DNA of 64,000 nt. Origin: Pseudomonas sp. TH41. GTDB taxonomy: Bacteria > Pseudomonadota > Gammaproteobacteria > Pseudomonadales > Pseudomonadaceae. Both the position numbers and the translations under genes were made by a program. Positions within the stretch are counted from its first letter, which is position 1. The number at the start of each line of letters is the position of its first letter. Location: positions 620,001 through 684,000 of the forward strand of contig NZ_JAEKFH010000006.1 of the NCBI RefSeq assembly GCF_016650695.1. Direction: 5' to 3'. Under the pieces are notes generated by a model that saw nothing but the letters and a program-made list of their open reading frames with translations, was not told the DNA's origin and did no database searches. Below are positions 34,793-43,735 of the stretch, piece after piece.

Positions 34793-34966
34793 TGTCGGTA
34801 TCCGAAGTGAATGTCGCGGGAAGGGCACCACGCTACCAAGGGCATAGCCGGCAAGTGTTTTTCCCCGGTTAGGTCTACAGGGTGTTCACCGACACAGGTT
34901 CGCCAATAGCATCCGGTCAAGGGGTAGCTTTCGATTGCTGCCGGTCGCGAAGGGCTCTAATCGACA
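34190..34966 (+). repeat. Right copy of the tnpT direct repeat
   Basis: It matches the left copy (1223-2010) in the same orientation: strongly within the coding part, weakly after the stop, and again exactly in the terminal block GCCGGTCGCGAAGGGCTCTA. Beyond 34966 the two copies diverge. Confidence 0.7.
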
Positions 34967-35120
34967 CCAAGAGCTTTATCCGTATGGGAACGCAGGGAAA
35001 ACCATTGTCGCCACTTAGCCAGTCGTTTTGCTTTACGCCTAAACTTACAATGTTTACGTCGAAAGCTAAAAGTAAAGCAATCCTGGAAATGGATTGCTCT
35101 ATTTGCACAAATATTTTACG
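34967..35120. other. AT-rich spacer right of tnpT
   Basis: No gene is visible. The stretch is AT-rich like the Tn7-like module and contains AAACTTACAAT (35039), which also occurs at about 27488 in the left flank in the same orientation. This may be chance or a shared binding word. Confidence 0.3.
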
Positions 35121-35265
35121 TCAGATTTGGTAGCGAGTAACCTTTACTCGCACCCCATCGATATACACCTGATTATTTAAGAATTTATCAATTTCCCCCT
35201 CGCAACGAGAATGCTCATCGGGAGTCATAACAGAGATTTTAGAAAGTTTATTTCCGATTGAGTTT
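35121..35265 (-). pseudogene. C-terminal fragment of an unknown protein
   Basis: Read leftward, the frame gives KISVMTPDEHSRCEGEIDKF, then LNNQVYIDGVRVKVTRYQI and a stop. The composition is protein-like and unlike a random frame. It is cut on its upstream side at about 35265, where the efflux-permease fragment starts on the other strand. I do not recognise the family. A 35-residue product from the internal ATG is possible but lacks a ribosome binding site. Confidence 0.35.
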
Positions 35266-35273
35266 ATCGAGGT

Positions 35274-35893
35274 GCCGATGCGCAAGCCTTGTCCATGCTG
35301 TTGGGCAGCGTTGCCGGCTTGGCCACCAGCACGTTGACCATCCATCCCTCGCACCTGTTCATGCCATTGGTCATTTCCCTGGCGTTGATGGCCACCGGTT
35401 CGGTGATGGACAGTTTCTCGAGCAACCTGACACGCCCGGCCAACATGTACTTCAGTCAGTTCTGCTGGCCTTCGGCGGAACGTTTTTCCTTGGACCGACA
35501 ATGGTGCTTGGCGTCCGTAACGTGAGTATCAATCCGCGAAATCTGGTGAGTTTTTCGGTGCTGTTCGGGATTTGCCAGAGCCTAGGTGGCTTAATTGGTA
35601 GCGCGCTTTTGGGGACGTTCCAGATCGCTCGGGAAAAATTCCACTCCAGTCATATCGTCGAACGTCTGGCCCTGACCGATCTACAAGTGCTCAGCCGTGT
35701 GCAAGGCAGCGCCGCGAGTTACGCCTCAAGCATCGCCGACCCGTCCGCTCGAACGACTCAAGGTATACGCTCCCTGGCGACGGCCGCGACTCGGGAGGCG
35801 AATATCATGGCTTACAACAATGTGTTCATGCTGATTGCGGTGATCGCGATGCTGGCCATGCTTTGGATTCATTCGCAGCTTGTGGCTGATTAG
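35274..35893 (+). pseudogene. MFS (DHA2/EmrB-like) efflux permease, C-terminal fragment with frameshift
   Basis: The sequence opens with SMLLGSVAGLATSTLTIHPS and MPLVISLALMATGSVMDSFS. It then changes frame near 35460 to LLAFGGTFFLGPTMVLGVRN, FGICQSLGGLIGSALLGTFQ and a last membrane helix (VFMLIAVIAMLAMLWI). This is the final third of a 14-helix drug:H+ antiporter. The first two thirds are missing, cut at the junction with the AT-rich segment at about 35270. The HlyD-like adaptor gene follows after 48 bases, the usual EmrB/EmrA-type pairing, but both are damaged. Confidence 0.75.
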
Positions 35894-35941
35894 CGCTACC
35901 AAAGCCGTCCCTCCTGTGCCGGCCAATGGAGCTTCGTCTTC

Positions 35942-36871
35942 ATGACCGAACCGATCACCACGACCAACAACGCCATCGCCTCGACTCCCGAAGGCATGGC
36001 GCCGCATGGAGCATCCAGCACTGGGCCGCGTTCGTTGCCGGTGCGGATCATTTCGACTCTGGGTTTTGCCGCGATAGCCATCGTCGGGGTGTTGATCGTG
36101 CTGTTTGCCTGGGAGCTGCCGCCGTTCGGCAGCGCCATTGAAAGCACCAAAAACGCACTGGTGCGCGGCCAAGTGACGGTCATCGGCCCAAAGCTCAGTG
36201 GTTATGTGTTCGAAGTGCCGGTGCAGGATTTCCAGTTCGTCAAGAACGGGGACCTGCTGGTAAGGCTGGATGTCACTCGTGCGGCCAATGCACAAGCCGT
36301 CGCTGGGGTGGCTCAGGCTCAGGCCAGTCTGGAAATTTCCCGACAGGACCTGCAAACAGTGATCGTCAATCGCGGCTCGCTTGAGGCCGCAGTTGCCAGT
36401 GATGAGGCCGCAGTAGAACTGGCGCGGATCGATCTGTCCAACACGAGCGTGGTCGCCCCGCAGGACGGTCAGCTCGGGCAGATCAGTGTCCGCCTTGGTG
36501 CCTATGTGAACTCCGGCCCGCAGTTGATGATGCTGGTGCCGAATCAGCTGTGGGTAATGGTCAACATGAAAGAAACCCAGATGAACAATATACATATCGG
36601 CCAACCGGTAACCTTTACCGTTGATGCCCTTAATCACCAGAAATTCCATGGCCGGGTGCAGCGTATCTCTCCGGCTACCGACTCCGAGTTCAGCTTGCTG
36701 CAACCCGACAATGCTACCGGCAATTTCGTGACAATAGCCCAGCGAATCCCGGTGCGGATTACCGTCGATTCCAATCAGGCATAAAGCGAACGGCTAAGCC
36801 CGGGGATGTCAGTGGTTGTGAGTATTGATACGGCCGTGCAAAGCGATGCCTCCACCGACAATCCACAGTAA
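35942..36871 (+). pseudogene. HlyD/EmrA-family membrane fusion protein, prematurely stopped
   Basis: The N-terminal cytoplasmic stretch, one membrane helix (FAAIAIVGVLIVLFAWELPP), the barrel-lipoyl start (VIGPKLSGYVFEVPVQDFQF) and the return strand (LSNTSVVAPQDGQLGQISVR) are present. The alpha-helical hairpin is only about 55 residues, so roughly 80-90 residues of the usual hairpin seem deleted in frame. A TAA at 36782 then interrupts the end; the same frame goes on with SERLSPGMSVVVSIDT, the normal C-terminal motif, up to TAA at 36869. The adaptor is therefore probably non-functional, in keeping with the broken permease before it. Confidence 0.7.
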
Positions 36872-36990
36872 ACAGATGAAGGCTGGTACAGGTTTGCGAC
36901 TAGTTTCGATGGTCAGTAAGCACCATCTCCAGCATGTCACGAGCCAAAAACTAAACTTTTTAGCGCCGTACCCTGCAAGATGAGAATGCA

Positions 36991-37434
36991 TCAGGACTTG
37001 TGATCGTTGTCGGCTTTCGTGTGAACCATCTGATAAATATGATTAACCACAGCGAAGAAGAAGCCCGTGGATAAACCGCACATGAGGATGCCAATCAAAC
37101 CCTCGATCGGCCCAAACAACCTCCACGGCTTCGCGAGTGCCACGTCGCCGTAACCAATCGTCGCGTAAGTCACCCCGGAGAAGTAGAGCGCCGTTTCGAT
37201 ATCCGGCAGACATTCTTGCCACAGATAGAACATCCCCCAGATCGAAATTTCCATCATATGGAGCACAATCAGGTAAGTGGCTACCCATACCAGCCTCCAG
37301 CTAATCGCCCAGAGGTGCTGTAGATGGAGAGTTTCCAACCGCGCCAAAGCCCTCAGCAACCAGGCCAGACCGATTGCATGCACGATCACTGTACTGGCCG
37401 CCAGACCCCATGCGAAGAAGATAATTGAAGTCAT
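36991..37434 (-). CDS. Two-helix potassium channel-like protein
   Basis: A 147-residue membrane protein with the potassium selectivity filter TYATIGYGD in a pore loop, preceded by two or three hydrophobic helices (IIFFAWGLAASTVIVHAIGL, VWVATYLIVLHMMEISIWGM) and followed by the inner helix GLIGILMCGLSTGFFFAVVN. There is no RCK or cyclic-nucleotide domain, so regulation is unknown. ATG 37434 with AGGAAC upstream is preferred to the longer frame starting at 37521. It probably conducts K+ in the inner membrane. Confidence 0.82.
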   Translation of the reverse strand: MTSIIFFAWGLAASTVIVHAIGLAWLLRALARLETLHLQHLWAISWRLVWVATYLIVLHMMEISIWGMFYLWQECLPDIETALYFSGVTYATIGYGDVALAKPWRLFGPIEGLIGILMCGLSTGFFFAVVNHIYQMVHTKADNDHKS

Positions 37435-38060
37435 TGGTGTTCCTCTGGGAGGCCAACAAATGTGTCGACTTATAGTCTCGCGGTTGCACTGGCCAATATC
37501 AGCATTCAATCGGTAGGTCAACGTAAAAGAACATAATTAGCTAACCCTTGGGCTTACGCTTTAGAGCATAGTGGATTGAATATCCTGGCAGTTTCCAAGG
37601 CGACTCATGCACCCGACAGAACGATCAGGTTTTGCTCGTCCGTGACGAATAGTGACCGGACGAAGGGCTGCCATATCGCACGATCGAATCGTCCTTAAAC
37701 TCATAGACGTTTCCCCAAATGACTGCTTCTGTTCTTCGATCATTTCCAGGGAAGCATCGCTGATTTCCTATCGATTTGCACCGAGCCCCTTGAACTGGAG
37801 ACTCTTGGCTTCAATGTGGGCGAGCCGGGACTCGCCCGCGATCGACTCGGAGTCGCGCCCGACCAAAGCGGTCGTCAGCTATATCGCCTAGGTTCTGTAC
37901 GAAAATAGGGAAGAGGGCAAACTCATCAAAGTCGATGAGAATCCACAGCCGCTCGGCGCGTGGTTAGGATTGCTGGATAATTTTTCGCAGGGTTTCGAGA
38001 TCATCGTCCCGGATCCTGCACTGCAGTAGAGGTAGTGCGGGCAAATCGATGGGGCAGGTA
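37435..38060. other. Gene-poor region with a possible gene tail
   Basis: No complete gene is visible in about 620 bases. On the plus strand 37901-38029 reads ENREEGKLIKVDENPQPLGA then WLGLLDNFSQGFEIIVPDPALQ and a stop. This is protein-like and may be the C-terminus of a lost gene. No start or ribosome binding site goes with it. Confidence 0.3.
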
Positions 38061-39152
38061 TCAATCGCCGGCGAGCGATTTGTCCTGATGACGAAAATCG
38101 GTCGGCGACATGCCGGTCCAGCGCTTGAATGCGCGCGTGAAATTGCTGGTATCGGTGAAGCCGAGCAAGAAGGTGATCTCGGTCACGGAGCGTTCGCTCT
38201 GACCTTTTTCCAGATAGCTGCAGGCAAGTTCCTTGCGCGTGTTTTCGAATAACTGCTGAAAAGTGGTACCGCGCTGCGCCAGCTTCGAATGCAAGGTTAA
38301 TGGGGTCATACGCAGTGCTTTTGCGACTTTGTCGCGGCCGCAATCGCCGTCGGGCAAAAACTCAATGATCTTTTGTTTAACGCCTGTAATGACATCGCTT
38401 TTGTCCAGACGGGCTAAAAAACCAATTGCGATAGTGTCATTGATCTGCGCCAGGTCGGGACAGGATCCGCCAAGACTTTGATGCATGTCGGCACTGTCAA
38501 AGACTAACAAACTGTCCGTCTGCGCAAACAAAACCGGTGCCCGAATCAATGCCTCGTAGGGCGCGGCACCACCCAGCGGCATTGCATGACAGAATTCCAC
38601 CCGTGCCGGATTGAAGTTCGGCTTGTAGAGATTGCGCATCAGCAGAAGCAAGAAGCCGATAAATGAATCTTCAGCTTCACTGCATACTTCGGTCAGATAC
38701 TCAAAGCGTAAAAGCACCTGGCCGTCGGTTTCAGTCACGCTGACTTTGGGGGCCTGCGTCAGTAGTCGCATATAGCGTTCCAGGCGCTGGCAGACATCCA
38801 TCAGTGTTGCGCTGGCGACCAGCGCGTAGCCGAGCGCGTGCAGGTTCGTAGGATGCAAGTACTTTGCCACCATCAGGCCGAAGTAGGGATTGTTGGTGGC
38901 GTCGACACAAACGCGATAAAGCCTGGTCATGGCTTCCCGCGGCAGGCGGCTCATCGGATCGTTGGAAAACACCGGCGGAATCCCGACCGCGCGGAAGATT
39001 CGGCCACTGTCGACACCGGATGATTCAAGTGCCTTGCTAATTGCCTGCCCATAACCGGCGAAAATGGTGGGCTCGCCTATGCCGGAAATCGGTACAGCAT
39101 CGGCATCGATTGGGGACGCTGGTGGTTTCAAATTGGGCATTGGTTTATCCAT
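38061..39152 (-). CDS. AraC-family regulator with N-terminal arabinose-binding-like domain (first)
   Basis: The 363-residue protein has the OruR/ArgR-like layout: a long N-terminal sensor domain (IFRAVGIPPVFSNDPMSRLP, YFGLMVAKYLHPTNLHALGY) and a C-terminal double helix-turn-helix (KVAKALRMTPLTLHSKLAQR, then VTEITFLLGFTDTSNFTRAF, ending RWTGMSPTDFR). It is divergent from the acyl-CoA gene block starting at 39564, with about 410 bases between, and is the natural candidate activator of that block. The effector is unknown, possibly a CoA-pathway substrate. Confidence 0.92.
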   Translation of the reverse strand: MDKPMPNLKPPASPIDADAVPISGIGEPTIFAGYGQAISKALESSGVDSGRIFRAVGIPPVFSNDPMSRLPREAMTRLYRVCVDATNNPYFGLMVAKYLHPTNLHALGYALVASATLMDVCQRLERYMRLLTQAPKVSVTETDGQVLLRFEYLTEVCSEAEDSFIGFLLLLMRNLYKPNFNPARVEFCHAMPLGGAAPYEALIRAPVLFAQTDSLLVFDSADMHQSLGGSCPDLAQINDTIAIGFLARLDKSDVITGVKQKIIEFLPDGDCGRDKVAKALRMTPLTLHSKLAQRGTTFQQLFENTRKELACSYLEKGQSERSVTEITFLLGFTDTSNFTRAFKRWTGMSPTDFRHQDKSLAGD

Positions 39153-39563
39153 GCAGAAAACCGACGTGGATTTTTAAGGTGGCCGGGTTGAGGTAATAAT
39201 CTGGCTACCCACACTCAGCGTGTCGGTCGTGCCATTTCTCGTTTGATTGTAATGAAATGGATATCTGCGGACTATGATTTTGCCCTCCATCTGTCCCCGT
39301 TGGGCGTGTCATTCATACACAGGACGTCCGGAGTTGTGGTTCTGAGCTTCATAGCGAATTCCCTTGGCGTTCTCCTATTCCAGTCGTCGCACCTCCGACG
39401 GGCCAAGCCCCGGATTCCTTAATTTTTGGCCGGTCAGGTCGCACCCTGCAATAAACAACCAACTGACCGATGCTTGCGATGCAAAGACCTGTATCCGCCA
39501 GATGCCCCTCCTAATATCGGTTCGTCAATTGTAGCCAACCAGACACCGGACTTAGGAGTCGTC
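39153..39563. promoter_or_regulatory. Divergent intergenic region of the first catabolic block
   Basis: About 410 bases without a gene. It contains an inverted repeat with arms CCATTT (39232) and AAATGG (39255) that could be a weak regulator site. In contrast to the two other AraC promoters in this window, no 21-base-period direct repeat was found. Confidence 0.35.
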
Positions 39564-40349
39564 ATGACACAAGACGTATTGTTATTTCAGATGCAAGGTG
39601 CTGTTGCGCATCTCACCCTGAACCGTCCCAAGGCGTTGAATGCCCTGAACCTGGAACTCCTGACGGAACTTGGAAATCGCCTCGACGAGATCGGCAATAA
39701 CGCAGAAATCCGTGTCCTGGTGCTGACCGGCAGCGGCTCGGCGTTCTGCGCCGGTGCAGACCTGAAAGCCGTGTTGGCAAGCTCGGAAGTGGCACCGGGC
39801 GAAGCGGATTTTCTGGATCACGCCAGTCTGGTATATGCCAAATTGCGCCACTTTCCCAAGCCCGTCATAGCCGCGCTCAATGGTGTCACGATGGGCGGTG
39901 GTCTTGAATTGGCCCTGTGCGCCGATCTGATCGTCGCCGCCGAGAGCGCCAGGATCGCCGATGCGCATGCCAATTTCGGCGTCTATCCCGGCGCCGGCGG
40001 TGCGGCGATCTTGCCGCGCCTGATTCCACGAAACATGGCGATGTATTTGCTGCTGACCGGGAAATCGTTGTCGGCCGCCGAGATGAAAGCTTGCGGTCTG
40101 GTATGCGAAGTCCATGCCGATGACGTCTTCCAGGACGCCGTATCCACACTGGCGCAGCACATCGCCGGCCATAGTCCGATCGCTTTGCGCCGCATGAAAG
40201 AAGTCGCGTGCTCCACGGCAGATAAATCTGCCGACGATGCCTTGCTGCACGAGCAGGTTCTGCTGCGCCAGCACTTGCGCAGCGCCGATCTTCAGGAAGG
40301 CGTGCAGGCATTTGCCGAAAAGCGCAAGCCGCAGTTTCAGGGCCGTTGA
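39564..40349 (+). CDS. Enoyl-CoA hydratase/isomerase family protein
   Basis: A 261-residue crotonase-fold protein. The oxyanion-hole segments are clear (SAFCAGADLKAV and NGVTMGGGLELALCADLIVA), and the first catalytic Glu corresponds to E115. Where hydratases have the second Glu (…PE…), this protein reads ADAHANFGVYPGAGG, with H135 in that region. A plain syn-hydration mechanism is therefore doubtful; isomerase, hydrolase or another crotonase activity is possible. ATG 39564 follows TTAGGAG. It is the first gene of a six- or seven-gene acyl-CoA operon (27 bases to the thiolase). Confidence 0.9.
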   Translation: MTQDVLLFQMQGAVAHLTLNRPKALNALNLELLTELGNRLDEIGNNAEIRVLVLTGSGSAFCAGADLKAVLASSEVAPGEADFLDHASLVYAKLRHFPKPVIAALNGVTMGGGLELALCADLIVAAESARIADAHANFGVYPGAGGAAILPRLIPRNMAMYLLLTGKSLSAAEMKACGLVCEVHADDVFQDAVSTLAQHIAGHSPIALRRMKEVACSTADKSADDALLHEQVLLRQHLRSADLQEGVQAFAEKRKPQFQGR

Positions 40350-40376
40350 TCTCCAACTCTCGTAGAGGATAAAGCG

Positions 40377-41618
40377 ATGACTGAAGTTTACGTAGTCGGC
40401 GTCGGTATGACTAAATTTGGACGTCTTCTGGACTTGTCGGTGTATGACCTGGTCGGCGAAGCTGTGGGTTTGGCTCTGAAGGATGCCGGATGCGAAACTG
40501 CAGACGTAGGCTCGGTCTTTTACGCCAGCGTGACCAATGGCCAGTTTCAAGGTCAGACCTCGATTCCCGGTCTGGTCGCCATACGCCGCCTCGGCATTGA
40601 AGGTGTTCCGGTCTTCACCGTAGAAAACGCTTGCGCCTCCGGTTCTTCAGCCTTCAATTTGGCCACCATGGCGCTGCGCTCCAGTAGCTGTGACATCGCG
40701 CTGGCGGTGGGTGCCGAGAAAATGAATATCCCCGACAAGGCCAAGATGTTCACTGCCTTCGATGGCGGCTGGGACGTCTCGACGGTAGAAGAAAACAAGA
40801 AAACCTTGCTGGTCCTGGGCGAAGGTATCGCGCCACCGCCAGGCACAGTGTCCGAACGCCCTTACAGCGTGTTCATGGATGTGTATGCAGCGATGTGTCG
40901 TAACCACATGCTGCGTTATGGCACGACCCAGCGTCAGATCGCGGCTGTCGCCGCCAAGAATCACCAGCATTCGGTGCACAACCCGCTGGCGCAGTTCCAG
41001 ATGCCATTAAGCATCGATGAAGTACTCGCTTCGCCGCCAATCTGTTATCCGCTAACAACCGCGATGTGTTCGCCCGTCAGCGACGGCGCAGCCGCTGTCG
41101 TGCTGTGCAATGCCGAGAGCCTCAAGCGCCTCAACGGCGCAGGTGGTCGTGCTATTCGTGTGCTGGCCAGCGTGATCCAGACCGGCTCTTCGCGCGGCCG
41201 GGACGAGCCGCAAAAGATCGTGGCGCATTTGGCCGCCAAAAAGGCTTACGAACTGGCTGGCGTTGCGCCTGCCGACGTCAATGTCGCTGAAGTGCATGAC
41301 GCTTCCGCCATCGGCGAAATCCTCAACGCCGAATCCCTGATGCTGGTGCCGTTCGGCGAGGGTGGTCCAGCGGTCGAGCGCGGCGACTTTACGGTAGGTG
41401 GACGCATACCGATCAATCCGTCGGGCGGCCTGGAATCCAAAGGTCATCCGCTCGGCGCCACCGGCCTGGGGCAGATCCACGAACTGGTCACACAGTTGCG
41501 TGGCGAGGCTGGCAAGGGCCAGGTCGAGGGTGCCCGCATCGCCATTCAGGAAAACGGCGGCGGTCTGTACGGCATCGAAGAAGCCGTGGTCGGCGTCACC
41601 ATCCTCGCCAAACACTAA
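40377..41618 (+). CDS. SCP2-type thiolase / acetyl-CoA acetyltransferase family
   Basis: The 413-residue thiolase-fold enzyme has the nucleophile in ENACASGSSAFNLA, the histidine motif NVAEVHDASAIGEIL, and the C-terminal NPSGGLESKGHPLGATGLGQ. The sequence follows the SCP2/lipid-transfer branch, whose members cleave branched or steroid-like 3-ketoacyl-CoA and sometimes act with a DUF35 partner (none is seen here). It follows the hydratase-like gene by 27 bases. The likely step is thiolytic release of acetyl- or propionyl-CoA in a ring or side-chain degradation route. Confidence 0.9.
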   Translation: MTEVYVVGVGMTKFGRLLDLSVYDLVGEAVGLALKDAGCETADVGSVFYASVTNGQFQGQTSIPGLVAIRRLGIEGVPVFTVENACASGSSAFNLATMALRSSSCDIALAVGAEKMNIPDKAKMFTAFDGGWDVSTVEENKKTLLVLGEGIAPPPGTVSERPYSVFMDVYAAMCRNHMLRYGTTQRQIAAVAAKNHQHSVHNPLAQFQMPLSIDEVLASPPICYPLTTAMCSPVSDGAAAVVLCNAESLKRLNGAGGRAIRVLASVIQTGSSRGRDEPQKIVAHLAAKKAYELAGVAPADVNVAEVHDASAIGEILNAESLMLVPFGEGGPAVERGDFTVGGRIPINPSGGLESKGHPLGATGLGQIHELVTQLRGEAGKGQVEGARIAIQENGGGLYGIEEAVVGVTILAKH

Positions 41619-41678
41619 ATCCCGCCACTGGGCCCTACCACTGGGTCCAGTCAACAAGAACAGTGAAGGAAGAACACC

Positions 41679-42836
41679 ATGGGACACGTGATGCGTACCG
41701 CTGAGCAGCTTGACGCCGTCGAGAGCTTCCGCCGTTTCCTGGCCGACAAGATCGACCCAGTGTTCAACAAGGAATACCGTGACAAATTCATCCCGCGCGA
41801 GAAGATGGCCGAGGTCATGCGCCAACTCACCGAGTTCGGCATGATCTCTGGCGCGGTCAGCGAAGCCAATGGCGGTATGGGCCTGGATTGGCCGACCATG
41901 ATCATGCTCTTCGAAGAAGTTGCCGCTTGCTCAGTGGACCTGTCGACGCCCGTGCTGATCAACTCCTTCGGCGCGCAGATACTGGAAAAACTGGCACCGG
42001 ATCACCTGCGCGAGCGTTACCTGCCGGACCTGATCAGCGGCGACCTGTTTGTAAGCATGGGTATCTCGGAATCGGACGTCGGTTCCAATGTGCTGGAGAT
42101 CAAGACCCGTGCCCGTCGCGACGGTGACGACTTCATCATCAACGGTGAGAAAACCTGGATCAGCAACGGCTCCTACTCCGACTTCCTGATCTGCACCTGC
42201 CGCACCGGCGATGATCCGCGCAAGGGCCTGACGCATTTTTTGCTCGACCGCAAAGAGCACCCGTACGAAGTCCGCAACATTCACAAGATTGCCTTCAACA
42301 GCCAGTCGACCGCACAGATCTTTCTTAACGATGTTCGCGTCCCCGCCAGCAACATCATCGGCAAGGAAGGTGAGGCGTTGAAAAACACTCTGTCGCTCTT
42401 CGAGCGCTCGCGAGTGTTTGTCGCGGCTCAAGGCCTGGGCATTGGTCGCCGCGCACTGGAAGAAGCCGTGCGTTACGCCAAGGAACGCAAGCAGCACGGC
42501 AAGCTGATTGCCGGCCACCAATTGATCAGCGCCATGCTGGCGGAGATGGCAACCAACGTTGATGCGGCCCGCCTGCTGACCTACCGCGCCGCCGAGATGA
42601 TCGGGGCCGGCATCCCGGCAGAAATGGAAGCGGCCATGGCTAAATACTTTGCCTGTGAAGCCGCGGTGACCATCGCCCGTCAAGCGGTGCAGATTCATGG
42701 CGGCGCCGGTGTGACCACCGACTTCCTGGTCGAGAAACTGGCCCGTGAAGCGATCATCGTGCCGATTCCGGAAGGCACCACGCAGATCCAGCAGCTGATC
42801 ATTGGCCGCGCCCTGACTGGGGTCAACGCGTTCTGA
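41679..42836 (+). CDS. Acyl-CoA dehydrogenase
   Basis: The 385-residue flavoprotein inserts the alpha-beta double bond in an acyl-CoA. Typical segments are GISESDVGSNVLEIKTRARR, GEKTWISNGSYSDFLI, YAKERKQHGKLIAGHQ, VQIHGGAGVTTDFLVEKL and the catalytic base region PIPEGTTQIQQLIIGRAL (Glu near residue 365). Length and motifs are those of the fatty-acid/steroid ACAD family. Its electron acceptor (ETF) is not encoded here. It lies 60 bases after the thiolase, within the same operon. Confidence 0.93.
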   Translation: MGHVMRTAEQLDAVESFRRFLADKIDPVFNKEYRDKFIPREKMAEVMRQLTEFGMISGAVSEANGGMGLDWPTMIMLFEEVAACSVDLSTPVLINSFGAQILEKLAPDHLRERYLPDLISGDLFVSMGISESDVGSNVLEIKTRARRDGDDFIINGEKTWISNGSYSDFLICTCRTGDDPRKGLTHFLLDRKEHPYEVRNIHKIAFNSQSTAQIFLNDVRVPASNIIGKEGEALKNTLSLFERSRVFVAAQGLGIGRRALEEAVRYAKERKQHGKLIAGHQLISAMLAEMATNVDAARLLTYRAAEMIGAGIPAEMEAAMAKYFACEAAVTIARQAVQIHGGAGVTTDFLVEKLAREAIIVPIPEGTTQIQQLIIGRALTGVNAF

Positions 42837-42868
42837 TCAACCGTCAGTTCCACACCTAACAATAACAA

Positions 42869-42888
42869 CCCGGCTCCTGCGAGCCGGG
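42869..42888 (+). other. Intercistronic hairpin
   Basis: CCCGGCTC and GAGCCGGG form a perfect eight-base stem around CTGC between the dehydrogenase and SDR genes. There is no T-run after it, so it may stabilise or process the transcript rather than terminate it. Confidence 0.5.
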
Positions 42889-42908
42889 CAGCGAACAGGG
42901 ACACATTC

Positions 42909-43685
42909 ATGCGTATTGAAGACAAAGTCATCGTAATCACCGGCGGCGCCTCGGGCCTGGGTCTGGCTACCGCGCGTTACATGGCGGGCGAGAAAGCCGC
43001 CCGCGTGGCAATTTTCGACCTGAATATCGAAGCCGGGGAAAAAGCTGTCGCCGAGATCGGCGCCGACCGCGCGATGTTCGTGCAGACCGACGTCAGCGAT
43101 GAAGCCTCGGTGCAGAACGCAGTCGATACCGTCATCGCCAGATTCGGCGCGATTCATGTGTGCATTAATGGCGCGGCCGTGCCGACCGGTTTCAAAGTGC
43201 TGGGCAAGGAAGGCAAGGCTGCGCCGCTGTCGCGCTTCGCCCAAGCCACGGCGATCAACCTCAATGGCGTGTTCAACGTCATGTCCAAGTGCGCCGAGCA
43301 CATGGCCAACAACGAAGCCGAAGCCGGCGAAGAGCGCGGTGTGGTAATCAACGTGTCGTCTGGTGCCGCCTACGAAGGTCAGGTGGGTCAGTGTGCTTAT
43401 GCGGCTACCAAAGCTGGTGTGATCGGCATGAACATGCCGGCCGCACGTGAACTGGGTGCGATTGGGGTTCGGGTCAACGCCATCGCGCCTGGCCTGTTCC
43501 TGACCACCATGGTGGCCGGCCTCGACGAGAAAGTCCTCAATTCCCTGAAAGAACAGATGGAAGCCCCCAAGCGCTTGGGTGACATGCGCGAGTTCGCCCA
43601 TTGCTGTGCCTTCCTGATCGAGAACGCCTACGTCAACGGCGAAACCATCCGTCTCGACGGCGCATCACGGCTAAGGGCCAGATAA
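42909..43685 (+). CDS. SDR-family 3-hydroxyacyl-CoA dehydrogenase-like protein
   Basis: A 258-residue short-chain dehydrogenase with the NAD-binding motif VITGGASGLGLATAR, the acidic residue FDLN after the second strand (NAD preference), the catalytic Ser in VSSGAAYEG and YAATK, and the tail VNGETIRLDGASRLRAR. It resembles type II 3-hydroxyacyl-CoA dehydrogenases (HSD10-like), consistent with the step between hydratase and thiolase in the same operon. Confidence 0.92.
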   Translation: MRIEDKVIVITGGASGLGLATARYMAGEKAARVAIFDLNIEAGEKAVAEIGADRAMFVQTDVSDEASVQNAVDTVIARFGAIHVCINGAAVPTGFKVLGKEGKAAPLSRFAQATAINLNGVFNVMSKCAEHMANNEAEAGEERGVVINVSSGAAYEGQVGQCAYAATKAGVIGMNMPAARELGAIGVRVNAIAPGLFLTTMVAGLDEKVLNSLKEQMEAPKRLGDMREFAHCCAFLIENAYVNGETIRLDGASRLRAR

Positions 43686-43735
43686 CAGACATTCATTAAT
43701 CAGGGCGCGCTTCGCACTTAAAACGAGTAAAAAAA

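Noticed and set aside
37652..37891. 79-codon frame downstream of the potassium channel gene
   Set aside because: No homology cues, no ribosome binding site and no conserved pattern; treated as non-coding.
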